Source: Tausonia pullulans
Lineage: Eukaryota; Basidiomycota; Tremellomycetes; Cystofilobasidiales; Mrakiaceae
Direction: 5' to 3'
Length of the DNA: 64,000 nt
NCBI GenBank assembly: GCA_951802195.1
Contig: OX637626.1
Coordinates: 248,001-312,000 of the forward strand
Positions 1 through 10,013 of this stretch are shown in pieces; position 1 is the first letter of the stretch; each line of letters opens with the position of its first letter. The notes under the pieces were generated by a model that had not been told where the DNA came from, ran no database searches, and was given only the letters and a program-made list of their open reading frames with translations. The translations under genes were made by a program, and so were the position numbers.

Positions 1-2
1 CC

Positions 3-542
3 AACGTCGTTGGTCCCTCCAAACCCATCCTCCTCCTCCGAGGCAAGAGCCTTCAAAATTGGCTTCACCCTCTCATTGGAGTGGTTGTCCTCCTCCTCGG
101 CTGGATCACTGTCTGGACAGGATTTGGAGAATTCAAGACGTGGTCTGGCCTTGGGCCAGTCACACCGGGAACCAAGCCGACGTATATTGTCCTTCTCGTG
201 CTTACGGCGCTCGCGTACCTCGGTGGACTGGCGTTCCTCCCGCAGCAATTTCGCCACGAACACGCCCGACATCTCTCACACAACGGAGTCGGGTCCCAGG
301 TCTCCGTTCGCGGTGGATTGAGCGGTGTCGGAGGAGGAATGACGGGGAACTCGCACCTCCAGCTGAAGGAGTTTTCGAGCAGCGGGGTCGACGGTCGTGG
401 AGGGTTCAATGGGGATGAGACGGCGCAGTTTGGTGGGCAGAGTGGGTTCGGCCAGGAGTTGAAGATGGAGAGGACGTCGTCGAGTAAAGAGGAGCGGGAA
501 AGGGAGTACTGGAGTGCTGCTGCTCCTGGGAGGGCGCTTTAG
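3..542 (+). CDS. C-terminal part of a multi-pass membrane protein, possibly cytochrome b561-like (5' partial)
   Basis: The frame is open from the window edge to TAG at 540-542, so only the last ~179 codons are present. Two hydrophobic helices are visible: residues ~26-42 (LIGVVVLLLGWITVWTG), preceded by a His in WLHPLIG, and ~60-77 (TYIVLLVLTALAYLGGLAFL). After them comes a hydrophilic, Gly/Ser-rich tail of ~100 residues with charged blocks, presumably cytosolic. The His ahead of a Gly-rich helix recalls the heme-binding helices of DOMON/cytochrome b561 proteins, but this is only a resemblance because the N-terminal domains lie outside the window. No intron is needed in the visible part. Without the missing 5' end, a general membrane-protein call is safer than a specific family. 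Confidence 0.55.
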   Translation, partial: NVVGPSKPILLLRGKSLQNWLHPLIGVVVLLLGWITVWTGFGEFKTWSGLGPVTPGTKPTYIVLLVLTALAYLGGLAFLPQQFRHEHARHLSHNGVGSQVSVRGGLSGVGGGMTGNSHLQLKEFSSSGVDGRGGFNGDETAQFGGQSGFGQELKMERTSSSKEEREREYWSAAAPGRAL

Positions 543-886
543 GAAGTGTCGAATTGTGCTTATAGCTGTTGTGTCTCTTGTCTCTTTCCGTCTCTCGTTG
601 TTCCTCCTCTCCTTGATAAGGCTTTCATACCTGTTTTACCCTCCATCTCTTTAACTTCGCAACAACGTCCTCTCTCTTCTGTTCCAGGACTTGCATCTGC
701 TCCTTCTTCCTTCTGATTCTACTTCCATCATCTCTCTCTTACCCTAGTCTTCTCTCTTCCCTCATCTCTTTCTGAATCTTATCCCTTGTCATGCAGCTCT
801 CCCTTAGCCTTCTGGTCGCACGCATAGCAAAGCCATTTGGGATTTCCGCCCTTTCCCCCGCCACGCACACATCATCCTCCCACCCT

Positions 887-2322
887 TCAAGCAGCCATCG
901 AGTCCACAAGCGCCTTCAACTCCTCCTCACCCAAGATTTCGAAACCCTTCTCCTTCGTGACCTGCGCGAGCTGAACGTTGTGCTCATTGAGCTTCTCCTC
1001 CATCACCTGCTTGAGAATCTTGAGTGTGAGCCGGTGGGCTTCGTCCAGGGTCATCTCCTATCTCGCATGAAGAGGGAGGAGGGAAAGGTGGGGGGAGAGG
1101 GGGGAGGGAAGAAGTCAGTGGGAGGTTGGAAGGGGAAGGGAGGGGAATGGGAATGACTGACCTTCTGGTACTGGTCCTGGAGCTCAGCCTGGGCAGCTTC
1201 AGAGCCCGAGCCGACGGCCTTGGCGTCGTGCTTCATGAAAGTCCCTGATGGGTCGGTGTGGAAGCTGACATCGGGCGGCGTTGAGGTGGGAGAGAAGAAG
1301 AAGTCAGCGAGGAGGAGACGACGTGTGTGCGTGTACGTGAGGGTGGACGCGCAACGTACAGTTGAGGTCCGCGCTCATCGACACCCGCCAGGAGAAGAGC
1401 GACTCCGAATGGCCGGGACTAGGAAAATCAAGAAACGAAGAGCCCAGTGAGCAGACGCCCATGAAACCGAGAAAGAGAGAGGTAAACAAGCGCTTTCGCC
1501 CTCACCATGAGCGCTTCATCATCCTCAACCGACTCTCCGAACCTCAACGCGAGGTCCGAGATGGCCTGCGCGCAGCTCTCCACGCCTACAGGCTCGTCAT
1601 ATGTGAACGCATGGTTCTGAGACGTCACCCGAGCATGGTCGATGATCGTCCGAGCGTCGGCGGTGAGCCCGGACATGGCGCAACCGATGTGCGAATCGAT
1701 CTCCATGATCTTCTCGATCGAGGAGGACTCGAGGAGCTTGGACGAGACGCGCTTCTCGACGCCGAGAACGACACCGTAGGGGGTTCGGATGCCGACGGTC
1801 GTAGAGCCGAGCTGATGGTTGGTAAGGGGAGGACGGGCAAGCGAGCAAAGGAGTGGAGGGGCAGTGGCGCGTTAAGTCGGCGTGCTCGAAGACAAGGAAA
1901 CGAGCGAGATATTTAGGACCGGACCTTAATCGCCTCCATGGCATACTCGACTGAGCGAGGAACAGTGAGGAGGGGGAGGGGGGAGGAGGGAAGGAGAGGA
2001 AGCGACGACAGGTGAGCTGGAGGGGACGCGTGCGTGTGCCGTCATCGCGTCGTGGATGGGCGGCGCACCCTGGAACAGCCGGCCTGGGGAACAATATCGC
2101 GTCAACCACCAGCAACGGACTAGATCATCAAGGCGAGAGACATCGCTTACCTTCAGGCGAGAATGTGTTGACACCACGGTCTAGAGAAGGCAGAGGAGTA
2201 AGGAGACGTCAGTATCGACGAACGACAGCAGCTCAGATCGGTTACTGCCGCCGATTCGATTGATGCTTAGACTCGGGTCTAGTGGGACAGAACGTACCGT
2301 ATTCGGAACGAGTGGCAAACAT
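887..2322 (-). CDS. PUP2: 20S proteasome subunit alpha type-5
   Basis: Encodes the alpha-5 subunit of the 20S proteasome core, a structural outer-ring subunit without peptidase activity. The start [20 protein letters not shown] is the alpha-subunit signature typical of alpha-5, followed by [12 protein letters not shown], then [17 protein letters not shown] and [11 protein letters not shown]. Later exons give [28 protein letters not shown] and the C-terminal [11 protein letters not shown] region, ending LVDSMAA. About 8 exons are required. The third, at 2069-2083, is only 15 nt and encodes most of GRLFQ. Total length is ~245 residues, normal for the family. The donor after MEAIK appears to be GTCCGG, weaker than the others in the gene. 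The family call is very secure; exact splice sites are inferred from reading frame. Confidence 0.95.
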
Positions 2323-3785
2323 GATAGAAAGTAGGGAGGATAGGAAGTAGAGAGGAGGGGAGGGGAAGGGGGGTTACTGGAGGTTGAGACGAGAGCGCTT
2401 GCGCGACTCCCACCCCTCCAAGGGCGCCGGCTCGCGCACGGACTTGGTCCCCTACCTGACGACCATCAGTGCATGGCTGATCTCTTTCATATCAAATTAT
2501 GGGTGCGGCTGGCCAGATCGACTGGAGATGATGGCTGAGGCGAAATAACCATCGGTGCGTATGCCCATCTCCTGCATACGTCAAGCTCGTGAGTTGGACG
2601 TCCAGTCGCCACGCATGGAACCGCGGTCATCATGCATCTGATCTAGCTGCCTTCTTGTGCAGAGCTTTCCCTCGCAAACAGGCACATTCCCTGCACATCC
2701 CCTAACACAAGTCACGAACTGGTCGGTGCCTACACGTCAATCGTCGCCTTTGACCTGCCTGAGACCTGTCCTATGTCTACCCATTTTTGGTTGCAACGCC
2801 CCTCATTCGTCAGAAATCAAGAGCTCCAAGCTGCGAGAGACACTCCGACGACGCAATGATTATCTCGAGATCTTGACGAGCCATGGCGAGTCTTCCGGGG
2901 AGCAAGCAAGATGGCAAAAACGGCGATGCGCGGTCTAGACAACGCATCTTATTGAAGGCGTTATCTGCGGAAATCACGCCCGGAAGGGCAATAAGATCAA
3001 CCTAGAGCGCTAATAAAGACGTTATAAGCTGGCATGAATCCACTCAAGCCAGTCTTCCAGACGGGCTTAGAATGATCCATGTCGAGATGGCCGTTCCTCG
3101 GTTAGTGTTTGGTGCCGACATACAAGCAGGGGGATTGAGATGCCCGTTCCAAAACTGAAGACAAGGAGGTAGAAGATGATGACGGAACGCAGAGTGAGGT
3201 AGCAGTGGAACGGCGCAGCCAGGGAACGCCACGCTGATCTAGTCAAACGCCTCCACAGGCTTTCTCTCTGATCAACATGATGTTGGGACACTCAGGGCAA
3301 GCCCCCTTGATTCTTGTGACTGTCGGGCACCCTTGGCCTTTGACAAATGAGCTCGTTGGTGGAGGAGGGTGGGCGAGGCTCAAGTAAGGTGTTTGGCCGA
3401 TTTCGCGAGATGAGAAGGAAGGATGAGGGCCGGACAGCTAACTGGTCAGAGAGGAAGAGGAGTCTGGTGATTATACATGATGATGCAAGGTTCGGTGGGG
3501 GCCTTAGAATGGAGGTGGGTTTCATACGAATGAGGTGGACTTTTGAAGTCAGGAGCTTGAACGGAGGGTGGGCGCTGGCGACCCATGGAGTCCGGTGTGG
3601 GGCTGGGCTCGTCGCTGGGGGCGACCGACATCGCCATGGAGCCGCTAATCTTCCATGTCCTATCATGGCTCGTATCAATATCTTGGGGGAGGATGCATAG
3701 ATTCATACGATTCTTGACCCATGCCCTCGTCTAGACTCTGAAAAGACAAGGCATGTCCTCCAGAGATCCTTCGCCGCGACACTTC
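2323..3785. other. Unassigned 1.46 kb between PUP2 start and the MYND gene 3' end
   Basis: This holds the PUP2 upstream region and downstream sequence of the MYND gene. Two minus-strand open stretches, 3446-3706 and 3067-3291, lie in series. The second encodes one hydrophobic segment (SVIIFYLLVFSFGTGISIPL) after a basic stretch, so a small spliced single-pass membrane protein is conceivable. I could not find a convincing donor/acceptor pair joining them, and neither resembles a known family. No tRNA or repeat was seen. Confidence 0.3.
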
Positions 3786-4963
3786 TCACCACGTCGGCTT
3801 GAAGCACGTCGGTTTGTGGTACTTCCAGTGCGCCCGCTGATGGACTGTTGGCAAGGAAAGGTGAGTATATACATGCCACAAGGATCGGGAAGAGATCCAG
3901 ACGAACCCGAACCGCAGTAAGCGACGGTCTTGCACTGGTGAATGAGCAAGCCGATATCAGTCCCACGAGCACCGCACGAAGAATGCAAGAAGCTTACCCT
4001 CGAGCAGACTTGCAGCGCGTTGTGCTCTGCACACGACTCCTTCGTCGCCGCCCCATACCGCGTCGCCTCGCAGGCATGCAACGGCATGAAGTCCTCGTCA
4101 TCGACTGGGGTGATTGCCAGGGCCGAATCGGAAGTCATTGGGTCGAGGTACGTCTTGAGGAAGACAGCACTCTTGACAGCTGGCGGGACGTCATCTTCGT
4201 CGTGGGAGGGCTCGTTCTTGAGAAGTGTGGCGCAGGATTCGAGAAGGCCTTCGGTAACGGGAACTGAGAAAGGGATGGCGCTTCGAGGCGGCTTGATGGC
4301 GCGGATGACGCAGACCAGAGCAGAAAGCATCTCGACCAAGAAAGCTGATCGGGTGTTCTTCTGTTGACGAAAAAGGGGCTGCGGTTCAGATGTTGAAACC
4401 TCTTAGGCGAAGGAGCCAGTCGTACAGAAGATCCCAGGCGACCGTCCACTCCCAGGGCACCTTTGTCGAGCGCAAAAGACACGATGTCTGAGGCACAATC
4501 CAGGGCGGCCTCAAACAGCCGCACAGCGTCAGCTCGGTCCTGATGAGCGTAGCGTTCGAGGGAGGCGCTGCCGTCGCCAATGGTGAGGAGCATGAAGGAG
4601 AGGAACTTGATGATGTCGATGTCATTTTCCGGGGACTTGATGGTGCTAACCAGCTTCGGAAGCCCCTTAGCTCTCAGGTCGGCCTGTCGAATAATTGGCC
4701 GTCAGAGTTGGTTGAGGCAGAGTCAACGGAAGGACAGACAAGTATGACGAAAGCTGGTCCCATTGAGCTCGCCCCTGGCTTCTTGCATGCGTTCCAGAGC
4801 TATAGCATGCGAGCCTACATGTCAGAGATGGTGCAAGTCCAAACGGCAGATGATGGAGACTTTCAAGCATGGTCGCGTCCGTCAGACGATCCACACTCTG
4901 GGCGTCGACCAACCGGAGCAGCTCGTCGGCGTCGAGTGTCTTGGGGGTGGATGTATCGGACAT
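3786..4963 (-). CDS. MYND-type zinc-finger protein
   Basis: The start is MSDTSTPKTLDADELLRLVD. The body is helical, charged and of unknown function (ERYAHQDRADAVRLFEAALD, GLLESCATLLKNEP), and the last ~40 residues form a C-terminal MYND finger. Splicing gives CAEHNALQVCSRCKTVAYC, then GSVHQRAHWKYHKPTCF, ending FKPTW and TGA at 3786-3788. The spacing fits MYND (C-x2-C/H, C-x2-C, YC-x3-C/H, H-x3-C), which usually binds proline-rich partner peptides. Two positions normally Cys are His. A short intron (GTAAGC to ACCAG) falls inside CSR/CKT, and the last intron falls after YCGS. The N-terminal region matches no domain I recognise, and its internal exon boundaries are uncertain. A C-terminal MYND on a small helical protein is common in basidiomycetes. 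Confidence 0.7.
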
Positions 4964-6008
4964 GTATAGAGTAGGGAGATGGGCTGAGGCCGAGGTGTCA
5001 AGAGACAGACAGGTGAGGGTTAGAGGTAGAGAGGCTGTCAAACCGGCGGTCAAGGCCGGACGTCATGGAGACAGCTCGAGTCGACCCATGCGCATCGTCA
5101 AGCTCGAGTGTCTGACCTCATGACGGCTGCTTGGAGGTGATAAAACTGTAGCAAGACAGCGGGGAGGTCTCAATATAGCGCGACTGCTGCGAGCAAAAGA
5201 GAGGGATGGGGCTGGAGGTTTCTTGGTCTCCAGCGCCGTTGGCACACCTTTGGGCGAACATTCGAATACTTTGCTGATCTTTGAGTGAGATGCGGTAAAA
5301 CGGGAGAACTGAGAAAGATTGGTGTTTGATCCCGTGTTTGCTTCGGCCAAGATCTTCCCGAGCCCAGCGATCAGGGGTAGTCCGCGGGCGGCAGCGGACT
5401 TTCTTGCGTGTGTAGCCGTCCTTTCCTTCTCTTTCATCCGCTTAGGAACTCCCCCCTTTAACCTCGCAAGAACTGCAGGCTGAATACAGACTGGAGGGCG
5501 ACATTAACTAGTGGGACGTGGCAACACGCACTATTATGCCTGTTGTCTTGTCTAGTTGCCGATCGGTTAGGCTCTTCTCGATGGCCCATCATAATTCTGC
5601 TCACATCGCGACTCAAGAAAGCAGAAGAGGGAAAAAATGGTGTATCATCCTCATCTTCCGCCATCATCAGTCTCGGCATAAGAACGAGCCATGATCTCCG
5701 GAGTCCGAGCCCGCCAAAGCTGATGTGTTTCACGATGTCGCTCGGACGCGTGTCCTCGAGGAGGCGTGTGCAAGCGATGGCATCTCATCCACAACGTCAC
5801 GTGTCCCTTTAATACAGCGAATCGGTCTAAGTGGAAGCTCGATTCACGAGAATAGAGGCGCCGAAGAGGTATGTGAACGAGCGGGCCGGAGTTGCCCGCC
5901 AGTCGACCTCCTCTCGGAGAGAAGATGCTCCGCGACTGGTCCACAAGTGAAGCCAACAACACTTCAGAACGCTTTCTTCCTCTCCTTTCCAAAAACCACC
6001 AACGCACC
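4964..6008. other. Divergent intergenic region, MYND gene / rhamnogalacturonan lyase
   Basis: About 1.05 kb between two divergent starts, long for this window, as expected if the lyase promoter is regulated. Open stretches on both strands (for example 5063-5437 minus) show no family resemblance and no splice-consistent extension, so I regard them as chance. No repeat or RNA gene was seen. Confidence 0.4.
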
Positions 6009-9000
6009 ATGCTACAGCTTGCCATACCGCTCCTGGCCACTGCTACGGCCGGCCTCGCTGCCGTCACCTGGAACGAGACGACTGCAGGTGAATTTTGCTG
6101 CGCAAGGAGCCTTACTCCTGTTCTGGATTTGCTGACATGCTGTTCTTCTGAATCCGGACCAGCCGTCACTCTTAAATCTGATCGCATCACCCTGCTCATC
6201 GACAAGGCCAAGGGATACACCACCAAGATCGCCTTTGACGGGATCGACCTCCTAGGAACGGTGCGCACCGGCCTAAGTGCTGAAGATTGGTTCCTCCTTG
6301 CTGAAGCTTCAATTCTTATCGTGTTCTAGGGAAATTACTACTTTGATTGCTTCTGCATTCCCGGGGTGGCGACTTCGAACGTGACGGCAGCCAACCCCAA
6401 CCCCCAGCAGTCGCGAAACTGTGAGTTCGACGGCTGAGAGGTCTTCATTCTTTCAGTTTTCATTGACTCCGCCGCTCATGCCCGTCTAAAAGACCGAGCC
6501 GGCTCCTCGGGCAAGGCCGATTTTGAATTGTACCACGGTGCTCAGAATGAATGGGTGGGACTGTCCATGACCGAGACGGTAAGTTTCGCGCTGCGCCCCC
6601 GCTCGACTTTGGGTGAAGACTCCCGAGGGTCCGGTGTGCCTGAGACCAAACCGCTCCCTTTCCAGTACGCCTCGTCGGGTCAGATTTTCCAGCAATTCTG
6701 GTTCATCCGTGAGGGCGAGCAGGGTATCCACACCTTTTCGCGCCATGCGTTCCCCGATACCGACCCGAGCAATCCGGAGATCGTCAACCTAGGAAATCTC
6801 CAGGAGGTCGGTTCTGACCCGGTCTCAATCCTTCCATGAGATGATCATCATTGAAATTGTCTGTTGTATGCAGTTCCGTCAAGTCATCACCCCGAAGAGC
6901 CCGATCTGGACGCACCTCATGACGAACGAAGTCAGCAGAGCCTTGAGCCATCAGCTAGATTCGTCATCACCCCCTCACCAGTCAGGGACTGATCTTGCTG
7001 CGCCTTCTGACACAGCTTCAATATGCACACCTTCCGACTGCTGCTGCCATTGCCCAGCAAAAGGTAAAATTCTGGCTCTCCCTAATATAGTCGATGGACG
7101 GTTCGTTCCTGAATCCCCATCCGTCACCCACGCAGGTGGTGCAGGACGCCACGTGGGTGTACAACGTTACAGGGGAGCAAAATCCTTACTTTGAAGAGGC
7201 TGGGCCTTATTTCACGAAGTATCAGTTTGCGGACGCTTATGGTCAGTGGCGCGTTGCGCATCTCTCTCTCACTTACGCCCTGCGACTCAAATCTCCGACC
7301 TTTTCTCAATCTCAGGCGACCATAAGGCCCATGGACTTTGGGCTGACGGCTCGGCCGCTGCTCTCAATGGCACCTCTGTCGGTCTTTGGACGGTTTTTAA
7401 CAACCTCGAGGGCTACACGGGTGGACCCCTCCGCTCCGACCTCGTCGTTGATACGAACATTTATAACTGTGAGTTAGTCGGTGGAGATAGAGGATAGATT
7501 GGATCGGCTCTTGACATCTCTCACAAGATTACGCCTCGAATCACCACGGAAGTGCGACAATGAATATTACCACCGGCTTCGACCGTACCTTCGGCCCTTC
7601 CGTGAGTCCAAGCCTCACTGGCCGGGTGATTGATTTCTTATGAGCGATCTCCCTCCGCAGATTATCTATATGAATAAGGGAGGAGACATTCACGGAATGT
7701 ACAAGGAGGCAGCTGCCCTCGCGTGAGTCGGTCCCTCCTTGGCTGGCACCGTTGGCCCTTAATCTGATGCCGCACCCGCCTTCACAGCGACCCCCTTTAC
7801 GCAGCCGACTTTTACGATGAAATCGCCCACCTCATTCCCGGTTTCGCATCTGCTGCCGAGCGTGCTACTGCCAGCTTCAAGATCTCAATGCCTGAGGGAG
7901 CCACGAACGGCCGGGCTGTCCTTTCGCAGCCGGGCGTTGACTTCCAGGTTGGTTACATCTCTTCACGCTCCTTCGAGTTCGAAATGATCAGATTGACTGG
8001 AGCGCTGTAATCGTTCTACAGGACGCCATCGATCCCAAGGTCCTCCAGTACTGGGGCAACGTGTCGAGCGATGGAACAGCTACGATCCCTCGCGTCAAGG
8101 CTGGCGAGTACCGCCTGACCGTTTACGCCGACGGTGGGTTGACGCGCGCCATTACTCTGTGTACGCACGAAGCTTGAACTGATCGAGACCGCTCCACAGG
8201 TATCTTCGGAGAACACGTCGAGGATGGAATTCAGATCAAGGCCGGCGGCAAGAAAGACAAGTCGATTAAGGTCAAGTGGAAGGCTGAATCTCACGGAGCC
8301 GAGCTCTGGCGCATCGGAAGTGGGTCAACGGAGCAGTCTCCCCCCCTCCGATTGGTGCGCTGATTAAGGCCTGACATATACTCTCGAACTAAGGCCCTGA
8401 CAAGTCTGCCGGCGAGTTCCGCCACGGCTACGCCAAAGACCCTACCCTCACCAACCACCAGGAGGAGTAGTGCGTGTCTGGCTCCATCGACCCATCTGCG
8501 TCAGGGGTCTGCGGACTGATAGGCTCTTTCCTTCTTTCCTCTTATAAGCCGCTCCTACTGGGGCCGGTGGGACTTTCCGACCGACTTCCCGAACGGCGTG
8601 AACTACACCATCGGCATCTCGGACCCGGCCAAGGACTGGGTGGGTGCTCTCAGAGCGCGCCGTTGGTATCTCATCTTCTGGCTGATTGTGACGTTACTGC
8701 CTTAAGAACTACGTCCACTTCTCGCGCTACGGTGGATCCTACAATCGCCCTGACTTTGTCCTTGACAACGTGAACGAGTGGACGGTTAACTGGGCGCCGA
8801 AGAAGAAGCTCCGCAAGGATGGCAAGGAGGCGTGAGTTGGCCCCTCATCTTTTCTTCTCCTCAGCACCACGTATCAATCTGACTTGCTCTATTTGAAATT
8901 CAAAGTACTCTCACTGTCCAACTTGTAAGTTCAGATAACTTATATCTCCGCAGTCGCGGAGGACCGTCCTCAACGTCGATGCGCCTGCGACCTGCTGGGC

Positions 9001-9707
9001 GTTCTCCCAAGCCCCTTTGCCCCTCGCCCTCCACCATCCTTTTTTGCAGTGCCATCATAGCTGACCATATCGCTACACTCTCCGTAAAGGCTGGTGTCCA
9101 TACCCCCAGTGGGAATCTTGATCTTAGGGAGCCGACTGCGGACTATGGCTCCGATCTCCCCTTCACGGTCAAGGTCAACGACAACCCCCCTCTCAACTGG
9201 ACGATTCCGTACGACTCGAGCTCGTCCTGCGTCGAGCGCAGCGGAATCGCCTGCTACAACATCCGGAACCTGTGGGTCGAATGCTCTTCTAGAGCATCTG
9301 ATGACCTCGCTGACCTCTAAGACTATAGTTTCACGTTCCCGGGCTCGTGGCTCAACGATGGGGACAACAAGTTCGTCTTTGCCCTGCCGTTCAACTACTC
9401 CGGAGGAGGTGAGACCCTTGATTTGGCCACGCGGACTCTGAAGAACGTGCCATTGACTTTCTCTCCCCTCAAAAAGATGTCAATTTCCGCCAGTACTCGT
9501 GAGCGCACCTGCTGGGCGTACGTGCTCGCCGATTCTTGCTGACCACCACCTTCCGCTCCGCTCTTCGAACCGTCCGCGGCTCGCTATCCCAGGACGAACG
9601 TCCTGGTACGCCATCTGCCTCTCCTGAATTTCTGGGACTGGCGCTAACCATGGCCCCTCCCGTCGCTTGTACAGTACGACGCCATCCGCCTCGAGCTCTC
9701 CAAGTGA
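6009..9707 (+). CDS. Secreted rhamnogalacturonan endolyase, polysaccharide lyase family 4
   Basis: Cleaves the rhamnogalacturonan I backbone of pectin by beta-elimination outside the cell. The start MLQLAIPLLATATAGLAA is a clear signal peptide. Next come the PL4 catalytic region (GIDLLGT, GNYYFDC, FELYHGAQNEWVGLSMTET, QIFQQFWFIREGEQGIHTFS, DATWVYNVTGEQNPYF, HGLWADGSAAALNGTSVGLW), an fn3-like domain (VKAGEYRLTVYADGIFGEH), and a CBM-like domain (SYWGRWDFPTDFPNGVNYTI, WNYVHFSRYGG) ending YDAIRLELSK. Several N-x-S/T sites are present. Stop TGA is at 9705-9707; the mature protein is ~650 residues, normal for three-domain PL4 enzymes. About 22 introns interrupt it, leaving exons of 19 nt (8906-8924, TLTVQL) and 13 nt (9593-9605, TNVL). 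No GPI signal is seen. PL4 enzymes are common in plant-associated fungi and uncommon in yeasts. Confidence 0.9.
8906..8924 (+). other. 19-nt internal exon of the PL4 lyase gene
   Basis: Lies between an acceptor TTCAAAG and a donor GTAAGT. With the split codon from the preceding exon (GC plus T) it encodes A-TLTVQL, continuing the beta-strand sequence of the CBM-like domain. Skipping it would shift the frame. Confidence 0.7.
9593..9605 (+). other. 13-nt internal exon of the PL4 lyase gene
   Basis: Flanked by CCCAG and GTACGC. The codon TC+G gives Ser, followed by ACG AAC GTC CTG (TNVL), joining FRQY to the terminal exon YDAIRLELSK. Without these 13 nt the terminal exon is out of frame, and it carries the family-typical C-terminal YD-IRLEL pattern. 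Confidence 0.7.
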
Positions 9708-10013
9708 TGGGCCGGCGCCTGGACGTCAATCTCAGCTCCCACTCGGAGCCTCATTTACATCAAGTCGTGTGTATAGTTGCCTTCGTCAGGGTGCATTTTA
9801 TGTCGTTTTCTGTGATGAGATAGTGTCGCAGGGAAGACAGAGGGAAACCATCGGAGATGGGCCTTCTTGCGAACTCTCATGCTTCGCCTCATCGATGAGC
9901 GAATTTCATTGTTACAGAAGAGGCCAGACAATGTCTCTGTGGATGGGGTGTCGTAGCCTAAATACGCAACGACATGTCAAAAGAAAGAAAATTAATCGAC
10001 GGACACTGCTCCT
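9708..10013. other. Convergent 3' intergenic region
   Basis: 306 bp between the ends of the lyase gene and the minus-strand unknown gene. It presumably holds both 3' UTRs. I see no further feature. Confidence 0.4.

Noticed and set aside
3067-3706. Small spliced single-pass membrane protein on the minus strand
   Set aside because: A hydrophobic segment is present but no good donor/acceptor pair or homology supports it. It is mentioned only within the intergenic entry.
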